From JBMNGG01 sp050949705 (lineage in GTDB: Bacteria > Bacillota > Thermosediminibacteria > Thermosediminibacterales > Tepidanaerobacteraceae), in contig JBMNGG010000008.1 in assembly GCA_050949705.1 (NCBI GenBank), forward strand, positions 310,001-374,000: DNA of 64,000 bases, read 5' to 3'. The position numbers and the translations under genes were made by a program. Numbering within the stretch: the first letter of the stretch is position 1; every line of letters begins with the position of its first letter. Below the pieces are notes generated by a model. It was not told where the DNA came from, ran no database searches, and saw only the letters and a list, made by a program, of their open reading frames with translations. Shown here piece by piece: positions 25,967-34,066 of the stretch.

Positions 25967-26302
25967 ACCAATTCCTCCTTGATATATAAAGCATGTTAAT
26001 TGATTAGGCTTTTCACTAGTATATTATGTTTGTGGCACATTTTCGGTGATAAACTAATGCTGTCAATGTAATTTTTGCCGATAGGCGTGAGCAAGTATTA
26101 TGACTATTTTACCAATGCTAATGAAAACCCGGGACGATATAGTTGTTGACTATGATATATGTAGGATAGATTGAACCTATACAAATCATTTTTATTAGTT
26201 ATGAATGAAAGAAAAAAAGCTGTCATTTTGTAAGCTAATAATTCTCATACAGCAAAATGACAGCTTTTTTTATAATTTTATTGTGATTAAAAGAAAACAC
26301 CT
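25967..26302. other. Intergenic region between cysK and cotJA
   Basis: 336 bases without a gene. The 5' side must hold the cotJ promoter (a sporulation sigma-E type is expected, but I could not fix its boxes with confidence); the cysK side holds the terminator at 26212. Nothing else recognised. Confidence 0.5.
26212..26270. terminator. Terminator hairpin downstream of cysK
   Basis: AAAAAAGCTGTCATTTTG (from 26212) and CAAAATGACAGCTTTTTT (to 26270) form an 18-bp stem around a ~22-base loop. T-runs on both strands make it usable for the minus-strand cysK transcript. Confidence 0.85.
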
Positions 26303-27241
26303 TTAAGATTCGGAGAATAGACCTTCTACACTTAAATACCGTTCCCCAGTATCTGGAAGTATAGTTACTACTAACTTATCTAGTCCCAAATCCTTTGCTA
26401 CTTTTTGGGCAGCATAAACGGCAGCTCCTGAGGAAATACCGGCCAATATTCCCTCTTTGGTTGAAAGCTGTCTTACAAAGCTATAGGCATCTTCATCGGG
26501 AACTGTAATGATATAATCAATTAAATCAGTATCCAAAACCTTAGGAATAAAGCCGGCACCGATTCCTTGAATTTTGTGGGGGCTTGGTGTTCCACCAGAT
26601 AATACTGGAGATGATATTGGTTCAACTGCAATAATTTTTATATGAGGTATTTTTGATTTTAAAACTTTCGCAACCCCTGTAAAAGTGCCTCCAGTGCCTA
26701 TAGTAGCTACAAATACATCCAGCTTACCATCGGTTTGTGTTAATATCTCATGTGCAGTAGTTGTTTCGTGTGCGGTAGGATTGGCAGGATTGTCAAATTG
26801 TAAGGGTATAAAATATCCATACGTTTTTGCAAGCTCTTTTGCCTTTTCTACAGCACCTTTCATACCTAGTTCAGCAGGTGTCAATACAAACTCTGCACCA
26901 TATGCCTTTAAAAGCTTTCGTCGTTCGAGGCTCATGGATTCAGGCATGACTAATATCAGCCTGTATCCCTTAACTGCACAAACCATGGCAAGGCCTATTC
27001 CGGTGTTCCCACTAGTCGGTTCAATAACTACTGAACCAGGTTTAAGAATTCCTTTATCCTCAGCATCCTTTATCATGCTTAAAGCAATGCGATCCTTTAT
27101 ACTACCTCCTGGATTAAAGGCTTCAACCTTTGCTGCAATTGTTGCTCCATTTTCAGGTGAGAGTCTACTTAATTTAACCATAGGGGTCATGCCTATGAAA
27201 TCTAAAATAGATTTACCTATATTAAAACTTGTACCATTCAT
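26303..27241 (-). CDS. cysK: Cysteine synthase A
   Basis: 312 residues, PLP-dependent O-acetylserine sulfhydrylase. PGGSIKDRIAL holds the PLP lysine, EPTSGNTGIGLA the phosphate/substrate loop, and GTGGTFTGVAKVLK the PLP phosphate-binding loop. It converts O-acetylserine and sulfide to cysteine. Single-gene unit with its own sigma-A type promoter at 27338-27366 and AAGGAG before ATG 27241. Cysteine supply may support the many Fe-S proteins encoded nearby, but that is only context. Confidence 0.96.
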   Translation of the reverse strand: MNGTSFNIGKSILDFIGMTPMVKLSRLSPENGATIAAKVEAFNPGGSIKDRIALSMIKDAEDKGILKPGSVVIEPTSGNTGIGLAMVCAVKGYRLILVMPESMSLERRKLLKAYGAEFVLTPAELGMKGAVEKAKELAKTYGYFIPLQFDNPANPTAHETTTAHEILTQTDGKLDVFVATIGTGGTFTGVAKVLKSKIPHIKIIAVEPISSPVLSGGTPSPHKIQGIGAGFIPKVLDTDLIDYIITVPDEDAYSFVRQLSTKEGILAGISSGAAVYAAQKVAKDLGLDKLVVTILPDTGERYLSVEGLFSES

Positions 27242-27337
27242 GTTATAAACTCCTTATTTATATATTACGAAAATTCTATGTTTAACTATAATTTGGTTGA
27301 TGTTTAATACCATAAAAAGGTTATTTCGTTAGGAATT

Positions 27338-27366
27338 ATTGTATCACTTCTAAGTAGTATTCTCAA
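27338..27366 (-). promoter_or_regulatory. Sigma-A promoter of cysK
   Basis: On the minus strand: TTGAGA (27366-27361), 17-base spacer, TACAAT (27343-27338), about 97 bases upstream of the cysK start. Confidence 0.7.
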
Positions 27367-27580
27367 TAACTATAAAAATCTTTTTGAAGATCAGGCAAAT
27401 TTAATTTTGATGTTACCCGAAACATAACCTATAAGGTGTCCAAGAATGCTTATTTTACGTGCTTTTAATCAACTGGTTTTTATAGTCAAATCTTAGGGTT
27501 TGTGTCTTATATGTTTGACTTCGATATGATGATACGGAAATAATGATTTTCATAGTGTAAAATAATTATAGGACATTCTC

Positions 27581-29086
27581 ATAATAAAAAAGACAAGAGA
27601 TCCTCGCTTTTTGATACAATGGAATTACCCAAAAAAACCATTCAAAAGGAGAATCTCTTGTGGATACTATTGTAATACAAAACTGCAAAAAATTCATCCA
27701 TGAAATCATGAATTTTATGCGTGACCCCAATATCATAAAAATTGATGAGTTAGAAGATGGCCTAAAAGATATTACCTTCGACTTCATTTTAAAAATGATG
27801 CGAGCCTACATAGAAAACCATGATAAAGAAATAAAAGCTGATAAAAAATGGCGCAGGAAAAGACAAATCGTAGTTGAAAGAAACCGCGACAAGCGAGAGC
27901 TCTTCACACGCTTTGGGCAGCTAACATATTACAGAACCTACTTTCACGATAAGAAAAACAATACATACATATACCTTACCGATGAGGTCTTAGGAGTGGC
28001 CCCTTATGATAGAGTATCAGCCACGGTATCAGCAGATATAGCAGAACATGCTAGCGATAACTCCTATGGCAAGAGCAGTCAGTATGTAACGGACGGCCAA
28101 GTTAGCCGACAGACCGTCATGAACAAAACGAGGAAACTAAAGCAAGAAAAGCTAGAGATTAAAGCTATAGGCCCAAAGCGCAAAGTGCCAGTGATTCACA
28201 TAGATGCAGATGAAGACCATGTAGCCCTACAAGATGGCAAAAAAACCATAGTACCATTAATCACCATATATGACGGCACCAAAAGAGCAGGAAAACGGGG
28301 AGAGTGTATAAATCCCCATCATATACACGGATATGGGTTAAACCGAGAAGATACATGGCTAAAGGTTGCCAATTACATCTATGATAGATATGACAGTGAA
28401 AGCATAAAGCGCATATATATTCACGGAGATGGTGCTGGGTGGATAAAAACCGGCCAAGGATGGCTACCAAAATCTAAAATGGTCTTAGATAAATACCATC
28501 TAAACAAAGCAATCCTAGGGTCTACAGCAGGGCAAGAAGACTACAGAAAACCAATATACCAGAGCATCTATGAATGCAACTGGTCTAAGTTTAATGAGCT
28601 AGTAGAAAAACTTAAAAAAGGAGCTCAAACCCCACAAAAGCTAAAAAAGGTAAAAGAATTTAAAATCTATATACGAAACAATTGGGAAGCCATCACTATA
28701 TACAAAGAAGAAGGAGTAAGCGGCAGCTGCACCGAGGGGCATATTAGCCATGTATTATCCAGCCGCTTTAGCTCTCGCCCCATGGGCTGGAGCGAAAAAG
28801 GGCTAAAAGCCATAGCCGACATAAGGACCTATTGCCAAAATGGTGGAAAGATAACCCCAGATCATTTTAAAAAGACAAATCAACAATACAGGGTAAAGAA
28901 AGAAACCATAAAAAAGGCCAAGCAAGCCTTTGGAAAAACCACTCATGAGAACCTAAACAATATACCCGCGTTTAACATGGGCAAAAAGACTCCCGTATCA
29001 ATCCTCTTAAAGGGTATCCAGCGTAGCGGGTATGTGATATAGATCTATTAGAATCAAAAAGTTAGGGTATCTGTTACTTTTATTAT
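27581..29086 (+). mobile_element. ISLre2-family insertion sequence
   Basis: The transposase gene is bounded by imperfect inverted repeats of about 36 bases: left 27581-27617 (ATAATAAAA... CTTTTTGAT) and right 29051-29086 in reverse orientation with the same two blocks. The true ends may lie a few bases further out; I could not identify a target duplication. It sits between cysK and folT without breaking either. The transposase frame is intact, so the copy may be active. Confidence 0.8.
27660..29042 (+). CDS. ISLre2-family transposase (UPF0236)
   Basis: 460 residues, full length, no stop. It has the UPF0236/ISLre2 features: an N-terminal region with RKRQIVVERNRDKREL and FGQLTYYRTYF, the segment VPVIHIDADEDHVALQ, and the later IYIHGDGAGWIKTG and LDKYHLNKAI, containing acidic residues expected of a DDE-type active site. 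Start TTGTGG/GTG at 27660 follows AAAAGGAGAATCTC. Codon use and base composition are richer in GC than the neighbouring intergenic DNA, as for a mobile gene. Confidence 0.93.
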   Translation: MDTIVIQNCKKFIHEIMNFMRDPNIIKIDELEDGLKDITFDFILKMMRAYIENHDKEIKADKKWRRKRQIVVERNRDKRELFTRFGQLTYYRTYFHDKKNNTYIYLTDEVLGVAPYDRVSATVSADIAEHASDNSYGKSSQYVTDGQVSRQTVMNKTRKLKQEKLEIKAIGPKRKVPVIHIDADEDHVALQDGKKTIVPLITIYDGTKRAGKRGECINPHHIHGYGLNREDTWLKVANYIYDRYDSESIKRIYIHGDGAGWIKTGQGWLPKSKMVLDKYHLNKAILGSTAGQEDYRKPIYQSIYECNWSKFNELVEKLKKGAQTPQKLKKVKEFKIYIRNNWEAITIYKEEGVSGSCTEGHISHVLSSRFSSRPMGWSEKGLKAIADIRTYCQNGGKITPDHFKKTNQQYRVKKETIKKAKQAFGKTTHENLNNIPAFNMGKKTPVSILLKGIQRSGYVI

Positions 29087-29125
29087 CCTACAACAACTTG
29101 ACACTATCTATAGAGAAAATAACTA

Positions 29126-29154
29126 TTGTCAAAAACCCTAGTATTTGATAAAAT
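29126..29154 (+). promoter_or_regulatory. Sigma-A promoter of the folT riboswitch transcript
   Basis: TTGTCA (29126-29131), 17 bases, TAAAAT (29149-29154). Transcription would start near 29161, just before the aptamer. Confidence 0.75.
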
Positions 29155-29168
29155 AGTAACTTAATAAA

Positions 29169-29270
29169 AGCAGAGTAGATAACTCGCGTTAAGTGCTAAG
29201 GGATGGGACGTTGCCCTTAGACGAAAAGCTTGCCTGTCAAAGCTTGCGGTGGGTTATCGCGTTCGCTGTC
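29169..29270 (+). promoter_or_regulatory. Tetrahydrofolate (THF) riboswitch
   Basis: The order of conserved blocks matches the THF aptamer: GAGTAGAT, CGCGTTAAGTG, ATGGGACGTTG, ACGAA and GCGGTG. Paired elements are GATAAC with GTTATC (P2-like) and CTAAGGG with CCCTTAG (P3-like), closed by GCAG with CTGT. It precedes a folate-type ECF S component. The expression platform is translational: see the element at 29270. Confidence 0.93.
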
Positions 29271-29327
29271 ACATCAGGGGAAGCCTTCCATTGATGTGGC
29301 ATACAACTGCCCAATAAAAATGGAAGG
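29270..29327 (+). promoter_or_regulatory. Ribosome-site sequestering switch of folT
   Basis: CCTTCCATT (29284-29292) is perfectly complementary to AATGGAAGG (29319-29327), which contains the folT Shine-Dalgarno. A competing hairpin CACATCA (29270-29276) with TGATGTG (29292-29298), with inner GGAA/TTCC pairs, hides the anti-Shine-Dalgarno. Its 5' arm abuts the aptamer's closing stem, so ligand binding could decide which forms. Confidence 0.7.
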
Positions 29328-29337
29328 AGGAATATTT

Positions 29338-29871
29338 TTGATAAAAAAATATTCAACCAAGGAACTAGTATACATGTCTTTTTTGATTGCACTTAATATT
29401 GTGCTTAGCAGAGTTGCCAGTATCAGAATTAGTATTGGGGCTGTAGAAGGTATAAGAATTGGCTTTGGAAGTTTTCCCCCTATATTAGCCGGCATCATGT
29501 TTGGTCCTGGAGCAGGAGGTATAGTCGGGGCTATCGGAGATATAATGGGTTATTATATGAATCCTATGGGAGCATATATACCGCTGTTTACTCTTTCGGC
29601 AGCTTTGACCGGTGTGATACCCTCATTAATATTAAAGCTTACAAAACGTTCAACTCAATCACTATGGCAACTAATTATAGCTATAGGTATAGGGCAAGTT
29701 ATAACTTCCATTATTTTGACGCCATATTTTTTACAGCTTGCCTTTAATATTCCCTTTTTTGCAACACTGCCAGCACGGATCATCGCTCAAGCAATCAACA
29801 TACCGATTTTTGCTATATTAGTTCAAGCTATTAAAAAAACAAATATTCTATTAAACTATAGCCCCAGATAG
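29338..29871 (+). CDS. folT: Folate ECF transporter substrate-binding (S) component
   Basis: 177 residues from TTG 29338, seven bases after GGAAGGAGG. Six hydrophobic segments; the N-terminal region ELVYMSFLIALNIVLSR and GFGSFPPILAGIMFGPGAGGIVGAIGD are typical of the FolT branch of ECF S components. With shared EcfA/A'/T subunits (not in this window) it imports folates. The THF riboswitch upstream independently supports the substrate. The terminator overlaps the stop codon. Confidence 0.93.
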   Translation: MIKKYSTKELVYMSFLIALNIVLSRVASIRISIGAVEGIRIGFGSFPPILAGIMFGPGAGGIVGAIGDIMGYYMNPMGAYIPLFTLSAALTGVIPSLILKLTKRSTQSLWQLIIAIGIGQVITSIILTPYFLQLAFNIPFFATLPARIIAQAINIPIFAILVQAIKKTNILLNYSPR

Positions 29872-29883
29872 GGGCTTTTTTAC
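29860..29883 (+). terminator. Terminator of folT
   Basis: AGCCCC and GGGGCT form a six-bp stem with a five-base loop followed by TTTTTT; it overlaps the last codons and TAG of folT. Confidence 0.85.
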
Positions 29884-29997
29884 ATTAAAAAACTATTCAA
29901 TATTAATTATGAATAACAATATGAAATAGATATGGACATGCAAAATTATGATAAAAGTGCTATAAATATGAAACAAGCTCATAAATTGTTAGCGAGA

Positions 29998-30280
29998 TAT
30001 GGCTATAAGCTGGGCAAAGTAGAAATATGATATACTAATCGAATGCTTTAAATAGATTTATTTAATAATACGATAAAGCCAAAATTGATAACAGAGGAAA
30101 TTAAAGAAAAGTTTATAGGCGGCAGGGGCTTTTGCTTATGGCTGCTATGGAATGCGTTACATCCAAAACAAAAAGAAGTGATTCTGAAAATGAGATAATC
30201 ATTTTTTCGGGACCAATTGGTGTAACAATACAGTATTCATGAGCAGGCAAGTCTGTTGTTGTCAGTCTTTAATCTTTAGA
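29998..30280 (+). pseudogene. Remnant of aldehyde ferredoxin oxidoreductase N-terminus
   Basis: In fragments of different frames one can read IDLFNNTIKPKLITEEIKEKFIGGRGF (30052 on), then after a frameshift SDSENEIIIFSGPIG and AGKSVVVSL. This is the order of the first ~90 residues of tungsten aldehyde ferredoxin oxidoreductases (IDLT..., EEIAEKFLGGRG, FATGPLTG, ...). Stops and shifts interrupt it, and the rest of the ~600-residue gene is absent. GYKLGKV at 29998 may be the decayed N-terminus. Confidence 0.7.
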
Positions 30281-30421
30281 ATGAGTACTGTTATAGTAAA
30301 TAGTGAGGTAACTCCTAAGGACAGATATTGCAATTATCAAGTAAATGATGGTGATATGATTGATGTGATTTATATCATTAATGGGGTTAATTATCAAGAT
30401 TTACCTCATAAATTGTGGTGA
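30281..30421 (+). pseudogene. Remnant of a ThiS/MoaD-like protein
   Basis: The frame TVIVNSEVTPKDRYCNYQVNDGDMIDVIYIINGV matches the C-terminal half of ThiS/MoaD sulfur carriers (NGE-V-P, L-DGD-I-I, VGGG), but the terminal Gly-Gly is degraded and the N-terminal half is missing. MoaD-like genes often follow aor, so this and the preceding fragment look like one operon collapsed by deletion. Confidence 0.55.
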
Positions 30422-30494
30422 TTCTTTATTTACTACAAAATATATACTATAATAGATTTTACAAGATTTAGCTTCTTGGAATACGGAGGATTTT

Positions 30495-31784
30495 ATGAAA
30501 AAAGATAAACTTACCCTTAGACGAAGGATATACAGGCTTGTTGCCCAACATGCGCGGAAACTGGACACTTTGGAAGATGTGTATACAGCTGTGGTTGATA
30601 ATGTCGGTGAAGATGTAAGCAGAGAAGAAGCTGAGTTTAGGGTAAGGGCTGCTTTAGGGTCTTTTGAAAAAGGGAAAATTCCAGAAGAAGTAGATTTTCC
30701 CTTTATTTCTGTAATTGATAAAGCATGTAAGGGTTATCATGACGAATGTTCCTGCACCGAAATCTGCGAGTCTAAAGCATTTTCCAAAAGTGATGAAAAG
30801 GGAAAACCAGTAATAGATATTAACAAATGCCTTTCTTGTGGTCTTTGTATAGTAGCTTGTCCTGAAGGGGCTATCACCGACAAAGCAGAGATTGCCCAGA
30901 CCATAAATTTAATTAAAAAACATAAAAGGGTATATGCCATTTTGGCACCGGCATTTTCCGGGCAATTTGGGTCTCAAATAAGTGAAGAACAGATAAAATC
31001 GGCCCTTTTGATGCTAGGCTTTTATGATGTAGTAGAAGTGGCTTTAGGGGCAGATATGATAACAGTGAAAGAAGCAGATGAATTTTTGAAACGCATGAAA
31101 AGAGGTGATAGGTTTATGATTACCTCTTGTTGCTGTCCACCCTTTGTCCGTATGGCCAAAGGTTTTAGGCCAAAGATATCGGGTATGGTTTCAGATTCGG
31201 TGTCACCTATGGTAGCAGTTGCAAGATTCATAAAAGCCGAAGATAAAAATGCGAAAGTAGTTTTTATAGGACCTTGTATAGCTAAAAAAACAGAGGCAAA
31301 GCTGCCTGAATTAAAGGATGCTGTGGATTGCGTACTGACTTTTGAAGAATTAGCAGCAATTTTTGAAGCTTACAAGCTGGAACCGGGAGAAATTGAGGTA
31401 GAGATGACGGTAAATGATGCCTCACACGATGGCAGAATATATGCCCATACAGGGGGAGTATCATCGGCTATCGCTGCGAGCATTGAGAGTTTAAATCCTA
31501 ATCTAGAAGTAAAGATATGCTATTGCAATGGCATAAAAGAATGCAAGCAAATTCTTGATGCTATTGAAAAGGGGAAATTAGATGCCAATTTCGTTGAGGG
31601 AATGGCTTGTATTGGCGGCTGTGTAGGTGGACCAGGAAAACTTGCAGACCCTGAAGTGGGAGCAGCAGCGGTTGATAACTTTGCAAAAAGAAGTCATGTT
31701 AAAAAAGCGGTATCAAATGAAGCTGCAAAAATATTAGTAGACAAGTATAAAGACAAGGTCGAACTTACTTCCGCAAAAATGTGA
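30495..31784 (+). CDS. Monomeric [FeFe]-hydrogenase, group B-like
   Basis: 429 residues. An N-terminal ~90-residue region with no motif I know, a 2x[4Fe-4S]-type domain (CSCTEIC and CLSCGLCIVACP), and an H-cluster domain with CCCPPF (L1), GPCIAKKTE (L2) and GMACIGGCVGGPG (L3). No NuoG-type [2Fe-2S] domain is present and no NuoEF partners are adjacent, so it probably uses ferredoxin directly. It differs clearly from the two HydA copies and resembles the poorly characterised group B enzymes. ATG follows ACGGAGGA. Function in H2 production or uptake is not established. Confidence 0.88.
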   Translation: MKKDKLTLRRRIYRLVAQHARKLDTLEDVYTAVVDNVGEDVSREEAEFRVRAALGSFEKGKIPEEVDFPFISVIDKACKGYHDECSCTEICESKAFSKSDEKGKPVIDINKCLSCGLCIVACPEGAITDKAEIAQTINLIKKHKRVYAILAPAFSGQFGSQISEEQIKSALLMLGFYDVVEVALGADMITVKEADEFLKRMKRGDRFMITSCCCPPFVRMAKGFRPKISGMVSDSVSPMVAVARFIKAEDKNAKVVFIGPCIAKKTEAKLPELKDAVDCVLTFEELAAIFEAYKLEPGEIEVEMTVNDASHDGRIYAHTGGVSSAIAASIESLNPNLEVKICYCNGIKECKQILDAIEKGKLDANFVEGMACIGGCVGGPGKLADPEVGAAAVDNFAKRSHVKKAVSNEAAKILVDKYKDKVELTSAKM

Positions 31785-31796
31785 GGGGGTTTTTTG

Positions 31797-32780
31797 GTGA
31801 AGCCAAAGGTACTCGTAACAAGAAATATTCCTCGTGATGGTCTGACGGAGCTTTTTCAAAAATGTGATGTTGATTATCATAATTCAAATGAAGTTATGCC
31901 TATGAAAGAGCTGTTTAGTAGAGTAAAAGAGATTGACGGACTTCTTTGTGTAGCTGTCAATGCCAGTGAGGACCTGATGAGACATGCACCAAGGCTAAAG
32001 GTAATCAGCAATTACGGAGTAGGTTACGACAGGGTTGATGTGGAAGCAGCTACATTACGAAAAATCATTGTTACAAATACCCCTGATGTAGTTACAGAAG
32101 CAACTGCAGAATTAGCTTTTGGTCTTATCTTGGCGGTAACTCGCCGTATAGGTGAGGCGGATCGTATTTTAAGAAGTAAAAGACCTTTCCGTTGGGGACC
32201 AATGCAATTATTAGGTCTTGAATTAACAGGCAAAACTATGGGAATCATTGGGTTTGGCCGCATTGGTCAAGCAGTTGCACGCAGGGCCAAGGCTTTTGGT
32301 ATGAATGTTATATACTATCAGAGGACACGGCGAGACAAAAGTGTTGATACATCTGATCAGTGCTTTTATAGACCTTTAGAGACATTACTTAAACTATCTG
32401 ATGTCGTCAGTATCCATGTACCTTTAACAAAGGAAACTTATCACCTAATCGGAGAGGCTCAATTATCATTAATGAAAAAGGGTGCCTATATTATAAATAC
32501 TGCTAGGGGGCCCGTACTAGATGAAGAAGCACTGGTAAGAGCTCTTAAAAGCGATAAATTGTCAGGCGCCGGTTTGGATGTATTTGAAAAAGAGCCTCAC
32601 ATTCACCCAGAACTTTTACAACTAAACAACACTGTCTTAACCCCACATATCGGGACTACCACATTAGAAACTAGAACTGCTATGGCTAAAATGGCAGCTC
32701 AAAACCTTATAGCTGCTCTTGAAGGAAAGCGACCACCAAATGTTGTAAATCCTGAAGTTTATAAATTGATAAAAAACTAG
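31797..32780 (+). CDS. D-isomer specific 2-hydroxyacid dehydrogenase
   Basis: 327 residues from GTG 31797 (TTG 31794 is the alternative), with GAGGGGGT upstream. NAD-binding motif GIIGFGRIGQAVARRA, catalytic Arg in NTARGPVLDEEAL, Glu in EKEPHIHPEL and His in PHIGTTT. It belongs with phosphoglycerate/glyoxylate/D-lactate dehydrogenases; the lack of a C-terminal ACT domain argues against a long-form SerA. It begins right after the hydrogenase stop, so the two may be co-transcribed. Substrate unknown. Confidence 0.88.
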   Translation: MKPKVLVTRNIPRDGLTELFQKCDVDYHNSNEVMPMKELFSRVKEIDGLLCVAVNASEDLMRHAPRLKVISNYGVGYDRVDVEAATLRKIIVTNTPDVVTEATAELAFGLILAVTRRIGEADRILRSKRPFRWGPMQLLGLELTGKTMGIIGFGRIGQAVARRAKAFGMNVIYYQRTRRDKSVDTSDQCFYRPLETLLKLSDVVSIHVPLTKETYHLIGEAQLSLMKKGAYIINTARGPVLDEEALVRALKSDKLSGAGLDVFEKEPHIHPELLQLNNTVLTPHIGTTTLETRTAMAKMAAQNLIAALEGKRPPNVVNPEVYKLIKN

Positions 32781-32798
32781 ATAAGAAGGAGAAATAGT

Positions 32799-33605
32799 AT
32801 GAGCTTATTGATAAAAGCCCTTATTATGGGGATAGTGGAGGGCTTAACTGAATTTTTACCTGTATCTTCTACCGGCCATATGATTATTGTAGGAGATTTC
32901 ATTGATTTTAAAGGTGAAAATTTTCATACCATGTTTGAAATTGTAATACAATTGGGTGCTATCTTAGCTGTTATCTTCTACTATAGGAACAAAATAGTAT
33001 ATTCTTTAAGACATTTAAAACCTGGTGACAAAGGTTTTGAATTATGGTTTAAAATATTTGTTGCTTTTTTGCCGTCAGCAGTAATAGGATTGTTGTTTAA
33101 CGACATCATAGAAGAATATCTCTTTTCATCATTTACCGTGGCAATAGCTCTTATAGTAGGAGGGTTTTTAATGATATTTGCTGAAAATGTTTTTAGCCGT
33201 TGGGGTTTGAATGATATGGATAAAACCGATGTTAAGCAGGCCTTTACGATAGGTATCGGTCAATGTTTTGCCCTGATTCCAGGGATGTCCAGATCTGCTT
33301 CTACTATAATGGGAGGTATGGCAGCAGGACTTTCTACAAAGGCTGCGGCAGAGTTTTCATTTTTTTTAGCTATTCCTACCATGATAGCAGCAAGTACATA
33401 TTCATTAATTAAAGGATTCTCTGGCATGAGTACTATTCAGTGGCAAGCGCTAGGAATCGGATTTGTAGTTTCATTTATAGTGGCATTACTGGCTGTGGAT
33501 GTTTTCCTATCATTTTTAAAGAAAAACTCCCTAAAATCTTTTGCATACTATCGCATAGTAGTTGGTATCATTATGATTATACTTATTACCACAGGTGCAT
33601 TGTAG
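32799..33605 (+). CDS. uppP: Undecaprenyl-diphosphatase
   Basis: 268 residues, about eight membrane segments. GIVEGLTEFLPVSSTGHMI and PGMSRSASTI are the two active-site signatures of UppP/BacA. It recycles undecaprenyl diphosphate to the monophosphate carrier for cell-wall synthesis. AAGGAGAAATAGT precedes ATG 32799. Confidence 0.97.
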   Translation: MSLLIKALIMGIVEGLTEFLPVSSTGHMIIVGDFIDFKGENFHTMFEIVIQLGAILAVIFYYRNKIVYSLRHLKPGDKGFELWFKIFVAFLPSAVIGLLFNDIIEEYLFSSFTVAIALIVGGFLMIFAENVFSRWGLNDMDKTDVKQAFTIGIGQCFALIPGMSRSASTIMGGMAAGLSTKAAAEFSFFLAIPTMIAASTYSLIKGFSGMSTIQWQALGIGFVVSFIVALLAVDVFLSFLKKNSLKSFAYYRIVVGIIMIILITTGAL

Positions 33606-33643
33606 TTGTTATGTTTTCCGGTTTATGTGTGCTCATGTGAATC

Positions 33644-33672
33644 TTGACAAAGACTTGTGTCACATATAGAAT
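33644..33672 (+). promoter_or_regulatory. Sigma-A promoter of the valS T-box transcript
   Basis: TTGACA (33644-33649), exactly 17 bases, TAGAAT (33667-33672), directly upstream of the T-box leader. Confidence 0.85.
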
Positions 33673-33689
33673 ATAGAAAAAGAATGCAT

Positions 33690-33907
33690 TGATAGGGAGG
33701 AGTAAAAGCGAGCTCCCTTTAAAAGAGAGGAAGGTCTCGGCTGAAAACCTTCCAGGAGTAGCTTTGAAGGTCGCCCTGGAGCATCTTAGGTGAATTAAGT
33801 AGCCTGAGACGGTTATGCCCGTTACAGCAAAAGTGCTCTGTAAAGAGAATTAAGGTGGTACCGCGGAAGTAAGCCTTTCGTCCTTTTTAGGATGAAAGGC
33901 TTTTTTG
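33690..33907 (+). promoter_or_regulatory. T-box leader (valine) of valS
   Basis: The T-box motif AATTAAGGTGGTACCGCGG is at 33848-33866, followed by terminator AAGCCTTTCGTCC...GGATGAAAGGCTT and TTTTTT (to 33907). Stem I lies at about 33690-33790, and the specifier loop sequence GAAGGTCGCC suggests codon GUC (33770-33772), Val, in agreement with the downstream gene. Uncharged tRNA-Val would stabilise the antiterminator. Confidence 0.95.
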
Positions 33908-34066
33908 AATTTGTTGACACGTTTGATTTATTTACTTAGTAACATCTTATACTGAAAATCAATATTGATTTAAGTGTAGAAAACATTTGAAGTCAAGGTG
34001 AGTTATCTTGCCGGATATGAAAAATATTTTGAAAACAATAAGTTGCAAAGAATAGGAGTGTGTTTA

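Noticed and set aside
26035..26052. TGGCAC as a sigma-54 -24 box upstream of the cotJ region
   Set aside because: No GC ten bases after GG, and it points toward no gene on the plus strand.
30239..30421. A 60-codon open frame as a real small gene
   Set aside because: No ribosome site, mixed homology (AOR-like DNA before 30281, ThiS-like after), and the ThiS end lacks Gly-Gly; treated as remnants.
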